This document shows, piece by piece, positions 56,411-64,000 of a stretch of 64,000 nt of DNA. Below the pieces are notes generated by a model, which saw nothing but the letters and a program-made list of their open reading frames with translations, searched no databases and was not told the DNA's origin. The stretch is taken from the NCBI GenBank assembly GCA_019637675.1, contig JAHBVE010000002.1:143797-207796 (forward strand). Direction: 5' to 3'. The position numbers and the translations under genes are program-made. Each line of letters begins with the position of its first letter. The first letter of the stretch is position 1. This DNA comes from Anaerolineales bacterium. Lineage in GTDB: Bacteria; Chloroflexota; Anaerolineae; Anaerolineales; UBA11579.

Positions 56411-57517
56411 TCAGGTCTTCCGATATAGCTGATAGATGGCTTCGTTAATTTTAACAACATCGAAATCCCTCTTGACGATCTCGCGGGCTGTGAGCCCCAT
56501 CGCCCTTCGTTTAGCTGCATTTTGAATAAGCTCCTCGATCGAAGCCGCCAAAGCTGCGACATTCTTTACCGGCACCAGCAAACCATTAACCCCATCGGTT
56601 ATTACTTCACGGCAACCTGGGATATCTGTAGCAACAACCGCCCTCCCGGCGGCCCCAGCCTCGATCAGCACTTTTGGCAAGCCTTCGGAGTACGTTGGGA
56701 GGCATATTAGATTCGCCTCCTGATAAAGGGGAGGCAAGTCATCTGTCCAGCCAGCCCAGTGTACGCTGTGCTGTACGGCCTGGCTATGTAAATATTCAAC
56801 CGGTACCGAGCTCGGATTGCCCGGGTCCACATCGCCAACAAGCACAAAATCTGCCTGAAGGCCCCTACTTCTCAGTAGCTGAGCCGCCTCGACAAACTCC
56901 CCTACCCCCTTGTCCCACAAGAGCCGCGCAATCATGACCACTTGTGGAGTGCCATCGGGCTCTGGGACCACATCAAAAAGGTTGGTATTCACTCCAGAGC
57001 CGCGGATCAATGTGGCTGCATTGCTCTGGACAATGCCTTGGGCAACAAACCTATCCAGATCATTGCGATTTTGGAAAATGACCGAGGTGTTGGAAAGTGA
57101 CAGCTTGTAAAGCAAGCTGATCAATGCTCGCAGCCAGCGAGCAGCCGCACCTTGCTTAATGAATGCATAGCCTAAGCCAGTGATCGAATTAACTATCCTC
57201 GGAATCCGCGCTGCGTGGGCAGCCAAGGAGCCATAGATGACGCATTTGCTGGTGTAGTGGTGCACTACATCAAATCGATGCTCGCGATAGATCTTGAACA
57301 GTTGGAATAATGTACGTAGGTCATCAAACGGGTTGAGCCCTTTACGAGAAACAAAGAGGGGCATCCACTTGAAGCCACGTTGCTGAAGCAGAGGAACATA
57401 AGGACCATCGGGAGACAACAAAAGCACTTCGTGGCCTTTTTGCTGCAAATCTTCAACCAAGTCACTACGATAGGCGAAGAAATTCCAGTCTTTATTAGCC
57501 ACTAAGGCGATCTTCAT
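56411..57517 (-). CDS. Glycosyltransferase family 4
   Basis: 368 residues, GT-B fold. N-terminal domain has KIALVANKDWNFFAYRSDLV and VVHHYTSKCVIYGSLAA; the C-terminal GT4 domain shows VVMIARLLWDKGVGEFVEAA, VHWAGWTDDLPPLYQEANLI and PTYSEGLPKVLIEAGAAGRA with the ExxxxxxxE nucleotide-sugar motif. Substrates unknown. Its likely partner is the TagO-like gene downstream; the start is divergent from the Wzm gene. Confidence 0.9.
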   Translation of the reverse strand: MKIALVANKDWNFFAYRSDLVEDLQQKGHEVLLLSPDGPYVPLLQQRGFKWMPLFVSRKGLNPFDDLRTLFQLFKIYREHRFDVVHHYTSKCVIYGSLAAHAARIPRIVNSITGLGYAFIKQGAAARWLRALISLLYKLSLSNTSVIFQNRNDLDRFVAQGIVQSNAATLIRGSGVNTNLFDVVPEPDGTPQVVMIARLLWDKGVGEFVEAAQLLRSRGLQADFVLVGDVDPGNPSSVPVEYLHSQAVQHSVHWAGWTDDLPPLYQEANLICLPTYSEGLPKVLIEAGAAGRAVVATDIPGCREVITDGVNGLLVPVKNVAALAASIEELIQNAAKRRAMGLTAREIVKRDFDVVKINEAIYQLYRKT

Positions 57518-57590
57518 GGTGTTTTGCAGTCATCTGCCTGAAAGATTGTATTTTTGACCCTGCTAGGGTATAAACCCAGCCGAGGCCTCA

Positions 57591-58442
57591 GTGAATAGTA
57601 CTACGGAAGAATTAAAGCCCGAAGTATTCGAGATGATGATCGAGCCCCCGGGTAAATGGTGGCAGCTTCGTTTAAAGGAACTATGGCCTTTTCGAGAGCT
57701 CCTCTATTTCCTTACATGGCGTGAATTGAAGGTGCGCTACAAGCAAACTGCCCTAGGCGTACTATGGGCGGTTTTGCAGCCCTTGCTGATCATGGTGCTG
57801 TTTAGCGTAGTGTTCGGGCGTTTTGCCAACCTGCCGTCAGACGGGTTCCCCTACCCAATCTTTACGTTCGCGGGCCTGTTGCCCTGGCAGTTATTCTCCA
57901 GGGCACTCTCAGATGCGTCACAAAGCCTGGTGAATAACCAACAAATGGTGAGCAAGATCTACTTCCCTCGTATTTTCTTGCCGATGTCAAACGTGCTATC
58001 GAGTTTGGTTGATTTTGGGGTGGCTTTCATAATCTTGCTAGTAATGATGGTCTCCTACGAAATCACGCCGTCTTGGCGCATGCTGGTTTTACCGGTGTTC
58101 ATTGTGGCGGCGATTGCATGCGCCATGGCTGCTGGGCTTTGGCTTTCTGCCATAAATGTAAGATATCGAGATGTCAAATACATCACCCCATTTCTGGTTC
58201 AACTCTGGCTTTACGCTACTCCTGTGGCCTATTCAAGCAGCCTGTTCCCCGAGAAATGGCGTCCATTGTTGGGTCTTAACCCGATGGCTGGAGTGATCGA
58301 CGGGTTTCGCTGGGCCTTGTTGGGACAAGAGATGACTAGCAATAGTCTGATCTTTGTCTCAATGTTTGTGACAATTCTATTTCTAGTCAGTGGGCTGATA
58401 TATTTCCAAAATACTGAGCAAACCTTTGCGGATGTGATTTGA
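57591..58442 (+). CDS. wzm: ABC-2 type polysaccharide export permease (Wzm-like)
   Basis: 283 residues, six membrane helices. The N-terminal amphipathic segment LWPFRELLYFLTWRELKVRY and YKQTALGVLWAVLQPLLIMV are typical of Wzm/TagG; ATPVAYSSSLFPEKWRPLLG lies before the last helices. GTG start with GAGG 7 nt upstream. The gene overlaps the ATPase start (TGATG). Together they export undecaprenyl-linked glycan. Confidence 0.92.
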   Translation: MNSTTEELKPEVFEMMIEPPGKWWQLRLKELWPFRELLYFLTWRELKVRYKQTALGVLWAVLQPLLIMVLFSVVFGRFANLPSDGFPYPIFTFAGLLPWQLFSRALSDASQSLVNNQQMVSKIYFPRIFLPMSNVLSSLVDFGVAFIILLVMMVSYEITPSWRMLVLPVFIVAAIACAMAAGLWLSAINVRYRDVKYITPFLVQLWLYATPVAYSSSLFPEKWRPLLGLNPMAGVIDGFRWALLGQEMTSNSLIFVSMFVTILFLVSGLIYFQNTEQTFADVI

Positions 58443-59722
58443 TGTCTGCAAGCTACGCTATTCGTGTACACAATCTTGGCAAGCGATATAGGCTTGGAGC
58501 GCGCCAGAAATATGGCATGTTCCGCGACAATCTGCTCCAAGGAGCGAAGGCCCTACTCTCCTGGCCCAAACATTTGGGTCGGAGGAATAAGGACAACGAA
58601 GCGAATATCCTTTGGGCGCTGCGAGATCTGGATTTTGAGATCAAGCCGGGAGATAGCGTTGGCATTATTGGCAATAACGGTGCAGGCAAGAGCACACTAC
58701 TGAAGATTCTCTCCCGCGTGACAGTGCCAAGTCAGGGCTACGCTCATCTGCGCGGCCGCGTAGGCTCCCTGCTCGAGGTGGGCACAGGATTTCACCCTGA
58801 ACTGACAGGCATGGAGAATATCTATCTGAATGGCGCAATCCTAGGCATGCGCAAGGTGGAGATCGACCGCAAGCTGGATGAAATCATTGCATTCTCTGAA
58901 GTGGAGAAGTTCCTGCAAACTCCGGTCAAGTTTTATTCTAGCGGCATGCGTGTGCGCCTGGCCTTCTCGGTAGCAGCACATCTTGAACCCGAGATCCTTC
59001 TGGTTGATGAAGTGCTTGCTGTGGGCGATGTGGCCTTTCAAAAGAAGAGCATCAGCCGCATGGAGCAGGTTGCGCGGGACGGCCGGACTGTGCTTTTTGT
59101 GAGCCACAACATGGCGGCGATCCGCTCGCTGTGCAAGAGTGGCATATTTCTTAGCCAGGGCAAGCTGGTGTACTCAGGGGACGTGAGTAGCGCGGTTCAG
59201 ATTTATTTGAATTCTGGAGTACAAGAAGAACAGGGAGGGGCAAAGGTTGTCTTAAAAACCAGGCCAACAATGCCGGCCCAATTAGTATCAGTTGCCACCA
59301 AAAGCATTGATGGGTTAATAGCGAGAAAATTTCCACACGAAAACCCTTTTATCGTAGAAATTGATTTCGAAATCCGAGAAAAGGATACGCGTAGTTATTT
59401 GGCCCTCAATCTCTATGATCAAGAGGGTACGCTGTTGATTAATTCTTTGGACTTTGAAGGACAGAATAGCTTCGCAGATTACCCTGAAGGGCGTTACAAG
59501 GCTCAGGTGCAGATACCTGCTGCACTTGCTCCAGGCAGCTATAGCATCAGTGTTTTAATGATACGCAAAGGAAAGAAAACACAAACATTATGGGATGCAG
59601 CAGAAGAAGCAATAATTATTGAGTTAATTGACGCAGGGAGCGCACGAAGCCAAATCGGCCTACCTTGGTCTGGGAAATTGGCCAGTCTGCTGGGCTGGAA
59701 AATTGAAGTTGCAAAGGAATAA
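58442..59722 (+). CDS. wzt: Polysaccharide export ABC ATPase with C-terminal glycan-binding domain (Wzt-like)
   Basis: 426 residues. ATPase domain with Walker A GNNGAGKST (77-85), signature YSSGMRVRLAFSVAAH and Walker B EILLVDEVLAVGD. From about residue 265 a second domain of about 160 residues (LVSVATKSIDGLIARKFPHE, NPFIVEIDFEIREKDTRSYL, GRYKAQVQIPAALAPGSYSI) corresponds to the Wzt C-terminal carbohydrate-recognition domain that reads the chain end. This indicates a chain-end-modified glycan. Adjacent sulfotransferases could supply such a cap. Confidence 0.92.
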   Translation: MSASYAIRVHNLGKRYRLGARQKYGMFRDNLLQGAKALLSWPKHLGRRNKDNEANILWALRDLDFEIKPGDSVGIIGNNGAGKSTLLKILSRVTVPSQGYAHLRGRVGSLLEVGTGFHPELTGMENIYLNGAILGMRKVEIDRKLDEIIAFSEVEKFLQTPVKFYSSGMRVRLAFSVAAHLEPEILLVDEVLAVGDVAFQKKSISRMEQVARDGRTVLFVSHNMAAIRSLCKSGIFLSQGKLVYSGDVSSAVQIYLNSGVQEEQGGAKVVLKTRPTMPAQLVSVATKSIDGLIARKFPHENPFIVEIDFEIREKDTRSYLALNLYDQEGTLLINSLDFEGQNSFADYPEGRYKAQVQIPAALAPGSYSISVLMIRKGKKTQTLWDAAEEAIIIELIDAGSARSQIGLPWSGKLASLLGWKIEVAKE

Positions 59723-59724
59723 AT

Positions 59725-60627
59725 ATGGATATTCAATATTCATCACCCCTACCTTCATTTTTTATCATCGGGGCAGCAAAATCAGGGACCACCACCCTCC
59801 ATCACTTGCTTAAGCAGCATCCGGATATTTTTATGCCAACACCCAAGGAGCCCCATTTTTTTGGGAGCGCGGAACGATATCTCTTGGGTCTGCAATGGTA
59901 TTCGGACAATTTCTACAAGGGTAGCGAAAAATACCAACTGCGAGGAGATGCCTCACCTTCGTCCTTAAGGCACTCGCTAATGGCTGCCCCTCGGATCAAA
60001 AAGCATATTGGCCCGAATGCCAAGTTTATTGCTATATTTCGCAATCCGATTGACAGAGCACATTCAGCTTATTGGCATCAGAGAAGAGAGACCTTGGTAG
60101 ACTTATCTTTCGATGAAGCCGTCAAGGCCGAGATAGCTGAATTGGCGGCGGGACCTCAGACCAAGAATAAGAGCAACAATGTGATTAGTGGCGGCAACTA
60201 TGCCTCGAATTTGAAACCTTTCTTTGAGAATTTTGAGCGAAAGAGCTTTCTATTTTTTCTTCACGAAGATCTAATTCAAGACGCGCAAGGTACAGCACAA
60301 AAAATGTTCTCATTCCTTGGCGTGTCGCCGGACTTCAAGGTTGTGCCCGAAGAGCGAAATACTGCCTCATATCCTCGATTCCTGGCTCTTCAGAAATTTT
60401 TGTACCAACCATCCGGAGTGCTGCACAAGCTGGTGAAACCCTTTACGCATAAACTATCCGTAAAAGGGCGACATTTCTTTAAGGGCAAGTTGTCAGGACT
60501 TAACTTGCGGCCTTATCGATATCCCAAAATGGCTCCGGAAACTCGAGAGTTCCTAAAGACCTACTACGGTGATGAAGTTAAACAGCTAGGGAGCATCATG
60601 GGCCGCGATCTATCTTTCTGGGCATGA
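59725..60627 (+). CDS. Sulfotransferase
   Basis: 300 residues. PAPS-binding 5'-loop is FFIIGAAKSGTTTLHHLLKQ (residues 12-31) and the 3'-phosphate segment IAIFRNPIDRAHSAYWHQRR (about 98-117), the standard order for PF00685-type carbohydrate sulfotransferases. It starts 2 nt after wzt and overlaps the next glycosyltransferase by 4 nt, so it is co-transcribed with the exporter. Likely acts on the exported glycan. Confidence 0.9.
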   Translation: MDIQYSSPLPSFFIIGAAKSGTTTLHHLLKQHPDIFMPTPKEPHFFGSAERYLLGLQWYSDNFYKGSEKYQLRGDASPSSLRHSLMAAPRIKKHIGPNAKFIAIFRNPIDRAHSAYWHQRRETLVDLSFDEAVKAEIAELAAGPQTKNKSNNVISGGNYASNLKPFFENFERKSFLFFLHEDLIQDAQGTAQKMFSFLGVSPDFKVVPEERNTASYPRFLALQKFLYQPSGVLHKLVKPFTHKLSVKGRHFFKGKLSGLNLRPYRYPKMAPETREFLKTYYGDEVKQLGSIMGRDLSFWA

Positions 60628-61751
60628 AAACAACTGGTTGTCCACAGCCCAAGGTAGCGTTGCTCATGTCTAACTTGCTGCCCGGTGGAATACAGCAAGT
60701 TATTTTTAAGCTGGCTCGTAATTTTGTGAAGAACGGAAACAAAGTTCACCTGTTAGTTCTTAGCTCACAAGGAACTTTACCCGCAGATTTCCCAAAGGAT
60801 ATCCAAATCTTTGATCTGAGGCTGAGGAACAAGACGTTACTTTTCTTCAGACTAGCACTTTATCTACTACGGGAGCGCCCAGATTCTTTCCTTTCCACTC
60901 ACCCGCATTTGAATGTTATAGCAATTTTTGCCGCCCTCGCCACAAGATCCAAAACAAGGGTTGCCGTAAGCGAACACAATAACCCTCGCCAAGCGTACAA
61001 AGACCGAAAGTCACAAAACCACAAAGTAAGCACCCCTTTTCTTGAAAGAATTCTTTACCCGTATGCAGATGCAATAGTTGCCGTATCCAATGGAGTCGCT
61101 CTAGATATGGCGCCAATGACAAAAATCCCTTTCGAGAGAATTCAAGTTATCTACAATCCCATTGTAGATGATGAGTTAAGTCAAAAAGCCAACGAAGTTG
61201 TGAATTGGCCTTTTGAGGAAGATACAATTCAACGAAAGAAAATCATTGCCGTTGGAAGGCTGAGTCCACAGAAGAATTTCAGCGTTTTATTGCACGCATT
61301 TGCCATTCTTCATCAACGAAAGCTAGATGCTCGTTTACTCATTCTGGGAGAAGGCAGGGAACGAGGCAAGCTAGAGAACTTGGCGAGGGAATTGGGCCTT
61401 GAGAACAAGGTTAGCCTCTACGGGGTCACAAGCAACCCCTATGCATTCATGTCAATGGCAGACGTATGCGTAGCGACCTCACTGTGGGAAGGTTTCCCAT
61501 TGGTTATTGCTGAAGCTTTGGCATGTGGCACGCAGGTCGTGTCCACTGATTGTCGCAGCGGCCCTGCTGAAATTCTTGATGATGGAAAGTACGGCTGGCT
61601 AACACCAATTAATGATCCCATGGCTACCGCCAACGCAATTTTGCAAGCACTGGCCAGGCCTTTGCCCACAGAAATGCTGAAGCAAAGAGCTCAATCTTTT
61701 TCCACAAAGCAGGCTGCAGAAGAGTACAGAAAACTTCTGGGATTATTGTAG
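60624..61751 (+). CDS. Glycosyltransferase family 4
   Basis: 375 residues. LMSNLLPGGIQQVIFKLARN is the N-terminal loop; the C-terminal domain has IIAVGRLSPQKNFSVLLHAF, LILGEGRERGKLENLARELG, VSLYGVTSNPYAFMSMADVC and WEGFPLVIAEALACGTQVVS with the EALACG motif. Close to WbnH/N-acetylgalactosaminyltransferase-like GT4 enzymes in layout. Its start overlaps the stop of the sulfotransferase gene (ATGA). Base composition is lower in G+C than the rest of the window. Confidence 0.9.
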   Translation: MKTTGCPQPKVALLMSNLLPGGIQQVIFKLARNFVKNGNKVHLLVLSSQGTLPADFPKDIQIFDLRLRNKTLLFFRLALYLLRERPDSFLSTHPHLNVIAIFAALATRSKTRVAVSEHNNPRQAYKDRKSQNHKVSTPFLERILYPYADAIVAVSNGVALDMAPMTKIPFERIQVIYNPIVDDELSQKANEVVNWPFEEDTIQRKKIIAVGRLSPQKNFSVLLHAFAILHQRKLDARLLILGEGRERGKLENLARELGLENKVSLYGVTSNPYAFMSMADVCVATSLWEGFPLVIAEALACGTQVVSTDCRSGPAEILDDGKYGWLTPINDPMATANAILQALARPLPTEMLKQRAQSFSTKQAAEEYRKLLGLL

Positions 61752-61753
61752 CC

Positions 61754-62488
61754 ATGAGCAATTTCATTGTCCTTTCACATGCACGGTCAGGCTCAACTTG
61801 GCTCGTTAACACTCTAAACAATGTCCCGGGAGTGCACTGCTATGGGGAACTTTTCCGTGAAAAAGCGAATTACTTTGTAGATCGGGGGCTAAAGGTAGAG
61901 CGTTTCCCACTATGGAGAGAAAAAAACCCGGGTAAGCGGCCCTTGGCTACATTTCAATACATACAACCCCTCCTTTCTCAAGAAGAGATTGTGGGGTTCA
62001 AGTTAATGTATGGGCAGCTATTTCGATACCCTGAGCTTGCTGCTTATGTTATTGTACGGCGTCTAAAAATCATTCATCTATTCCGGAGAAATGCCTTACA
62101 GGGTATTATTTCTTACAAGATAGCTAAGGAGCGCGGCCAATTCCACTATCGTGGTGAGGAATATATTCCTCAGACCAAGCCAATAGTCGTTAACGCGAGA
62201 GAGGTAGTCTCACAGATACGCTCTATGCATTCGCGCTCGAAAATGATTGACTATTTCCTCAGGTTTGCCGGCCCTCATGTCGATATTGCTTACGAAGATT
62301 TAGCCACTAATCAGGCCGGTTTCAGGCCTATATGGCAACTGCTCGGTTTAGATTTCGAGGCGTCCCCTCCCCAGTGGCAAATGAAACAGGCTCGCACTAC
62401 TAGCCTTCGAGACACAATCAGCAATTATTCCGAACTGGCGGATGCACTTTCAGCAGCAGGTTATTCCTCTTATCTGGACTCGAAGTAA
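61754..62488 (+). CDS. Sulfotransferase-family protein
   Basis: 244 residues. The P-loop-like SHARSGSTWLVNTLNNVPGV (residues 8-27) and HLFRRNALQGIISYKIAKER (about 117-136) match the 5'- and 3'-PAPS segments of sulfotransferases, the second in the divergent Stf0-like form. It lies 2 nt after the glycosyltransferase gene. The acceptor is unknown. Confidence 0.85.
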   Translation: MSNFIVLSHARSGSTWLVNTLNNVPGVHCYGELFREKANYFVDRGLKVERFPLWREKNPGKRPLATFQYIQPLLSQEEIVGFKLMYGQLFRYPELAAYVIVRRLKIIHLFRRNALQGIISYKIAKERGQFHYRGEEYIPQTKPIVVNAREVVSQIRSMHSRSKMIDYFLRFAGPHVDIAYEDLATNQAGFRPIWQLLGLDFEASPPQWQMKQARTTSLRDTISNYSELADALSAAGYSSYLDSK

Positions 62489-62500
62489 TATGGAGCGCCT

Positions 62501-63219
62501 GTAAGGAAAGTCACAAAACTGCCAGATTTCATAATCATCGGGGTCACAAGGCTCTGGAACAACGTGGCTATGGACTCTACTACAGCTGATCCCACACTTC
62601 TTGTTTGGAAAGAGAGATGATGCCTGGTTTACCCACCTCTCTTTAAGCCTAAGAGCGGGCAGATTGCCGGCGAAGCCACTCCAGCGTATGCTGGCTGGGC
62701 ATTCAGAGAATTCGAGAAAATTCAGGCCATCAATCCAAGCTTGAAATTTATCTACATTATGCGCGATCCAATTGACCAGAGTTGGGCCAGAACCTGAAAC
62801 AATTGGCTAAGCAAGGAAAGACTGTTCCAGAGAACACATCGGACGAGATCCAGGAGATGCTAAATACTCCCGAATTGGTTAAACGCAGTGATTATCTAAA
62901 AGTTCTTGAGAACTGGCAAAGCGTTTTTCCCGTCAATCAATTCTTCATCACCTACTACGAGAATATTGAGCGTGAGCCCGAAAAGTTGATCCTTGATGTT
63001 TATCGCTTCCTCGGAGTTATCGCCTCGGAGGAGTACATTTCTCCGCATATACGGCAGGAAGTTAACTGTGCGGGGAAACCAAAGTCACCCATTCCGAGTG
63101 AGTTTGAAAGACATCTGGCGAAAAGACATCTGGAGCAGTTGAAAGAGCTAGCTAACCGTTTTGATGGCCCACCATCAGATTGGCCGCAGCGAGCCAAGGC
63201 TATTTTGGAACAGGCCTAA
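62501..63219 (+). pseudogene. Decayed sulfotransferase gene
   Basis: Sulfotransferase similarity is spread over three frames. 62520-62555 encodes PDFIIIGVTR, then after a 1-nt shift GTTWLWTLLQLIPHF; a further shift near 62640 gives SGQIAGEATPAYAGWAFREF and FIYIMRDPIDQSWA, followed by another shift near 62790 into KTVPENTSDEIQEMLNTPEL to the end (62782-63219). The 5'-PAPS loop is broken and the middle third is shortened. No single frame spans it. Either a true pseudogene or several sequencing errors; the number of changes favours decay. Confidence 0.85.
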
Positions 63220-64000
63220 TCTTCCTGCGCGATTTCTTCGTATACGGAATTGTATCTGGCCACCATGGCCTCAAGGCTAAAGTGCTGACGAATACGCTCT
63301 CTGGCCGCTTGCCCCATTGCCAGACGTTCACTCGATTGGATCGATAGTAATTTGCCCCAAGCCTCGGCCAGCGCCTGCGGGTTGCCAGACGGGACCAGCA
63401 GGCCCGTATCGGCGATCAGCTCAGCCACATCGCCTACATTGGTGGCGACAGAGGGCACGGCCATGGCCATGGCCTCTCCGATGGTGAGCGGGAAACCTTC
63501 TGAGCGCGAACTAAGCGTATAGATAGCCAAGCTTGAGAGCAAACGATTGATATCTGAGCGTTCCCCAAGCAAGTGAAAGCGATCCCTTAGGCCATGGAAT
63601 TCTATTCGTGAAACCAGCTCGGGATTCGACCAGTCAATCTCCTTGCCAGCTAAAACAAATCTGACATTTGGAAAGTCGTCGGAAAGTAATGCTGCAGCGT
63701 CTATGAGGTTAGCATGATCCTTCATGGGATGGTAGCGCGCGACCATGCCAATCAATTGTGCCGTGGAAGCAATGCCCAGCTCTTGTGCAACGCTGGCTTT
63801 TTCGTTGTTTAGCGGAGGAATGGCAAAGCCGTTAGGTATCACAATAAATTTACTGGGCTCATAGCCAGCAGGAATATGAGATTCAACTCCAACTTGAGAA
63901 ACAGAAACAATTTTCTTGGGATACGCCTTTGAAAACCACGCCCCCATGCGGATCACTAACGCGGTCAATTTCTTAATTGCATGCGTATCCGTTAAGTCGT
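63216..64000 (-). CDS. Glycosyltransferase family 4, 5' end missing
   Basis: Open to the right window edge; at least 260 residues are seen. Visible features are VSVSQVGVESHI, FIVIPNGFAIPPL, GMVARYHPMKDHANLIDAAA, FHLLGERSDINRLLSSLAIY and SRSEGFPLTIGEAMAMAVPS with the GT4 EAMAMAVP motif. The frame upstream of 63968 has no stop to the edge (DLTDTHAIKKL), so the true start lies outside. It ends 4 nt inside the decayed sulfotransferase. Substrate unknown. Confidence 0.9.
   Translation of the reverse strand, partial: DLTDTHAIKKLTALVIRMGAWFSKAYPKKIVSVSQVGVESHIPAGYEPSKFIVIPNGFAIPPLNNEKASVAQELGIASTAQLIGMVARYHPMKDHANLIDAAALLSDDFPNVRFVLAGKEIDWSNPELVSRIEFHGLRDRFHLLGERSDINRLLSSLAIYTLSSRSEGFPLTIGEAMAMAVPSVATNVGDVAELIADTGLLVPSGNPQALAEAWGKLLSIQSSERLAMGQAARERIRQHFSLEAMVARYNSVYEEIAQED

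Noticed and set aside
1..64000. tRNA, rRNA, riboswitch or replication origin
   Set aside because: I saw no cloverleaf-like T-loop/anticodon pattern, rRNA core sequence, known riboswitch core or DnaA-box cluster. Short non-coding RNAs cannot be excluded by eye.

Overview
The window is a GC-rich bacterial chromosome segment, most likely from a Chloroflexota bacterium of the Anaerolineae type. This is inferred from gene content: a GT39/NHL fusion of the TIGR03663 kind, DUF2089 and DUF309 proteins, zinc-ribbon/LysM membrane proteins, a type 2 isopentenyl diphosphate isomerase and ferredoxin-dependent 2-oxoacid oxidation. No rRNA, tRNA, CRISPR array, prophage or transposase gene was recognised.

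Layout. 1-14.85 kb, mostly minus strand: a phenylacetate (Paa) ring-epoxidation and beta-oxidation cluster (paaABCD, paaF, paaH, an aldehyde dehydrogenase, a crotonase) followed by RidA, EthD and MpaB-like proteins, a slipin and a truncated HUMPS-family gene. A DUF3592 gene, a DinB-like gene and an MFS transporter interrupt it on the plus strand. 14.9-36.7 kb: housekeeping genes, namely pseudouridine synthase, GT39/NHL fusion, sucCD (split by a GxxExxY cassette), acyl carrier protein, IDI-2, prenyl synthase, HerA-like ATPase, HemW, Zn-ribbon/LysM protein, citrate synthase, malate dehydrogenase, thioredoxin reductase and YgfZ. 36.75-37.6 kb: an 840-bp repeat-rich spacer. 37.6-40.5 kb: an operon whose proteins share a short SHOCT/YvlB-like helical module. 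40.5-47.6 kb: miscellaneous genes, then an ftsZ-containing operon with an altered T7 catalytic loop, and a convergent 66-residue gene driven by a strong promoter that carries a LexA-type dyad. 47.7-51.5 kb: a persulfide/thiosulfate module (cysteine-free Rrf2 regulator, thioredoxin, DUF4395, rhodanese, CstB-like persulfide dioxygenase). 51.5-55.2 kb: a FadR-type regulator and a two-subunit 2-oxoacid:ferredoxin oxidoreductase. 55.2-64 kb: a visibly AT-richer surface-glycan locus (TagO/WecA-like transferase, glycosyltransferases, Wzm/Wzt exporter, sulfotransferases, one decayed sulfotransferase).

Functionally the window supplies much of a TCA cycle (GltA, Mdh, SucCD, a candidate 2-oxoglutarate:ferredoxin oxidoreductase), into which the acetyl-CoA and succinyl-CoA from phenylacetate degradation would feed. 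The intergenic spaces hold several families of palindromes whose arms are built from phased degenerate repeats (7, 8, 8-9 or 10 bp). Nine genes have a -10 hexamer only 6-11 nt before the ATG and no usable Shine-Dalgarno sequence, which suggests widespread leaderless transcription.

The most unusual signals are the SHOCT-like module operon, the FtsZ with His in place of the second T7-loop Asp beside a putatively SOS-controlled small gene, the phased palindrome families, and the hairpin-bounded GxxExxY cassette between sucC and sucD.
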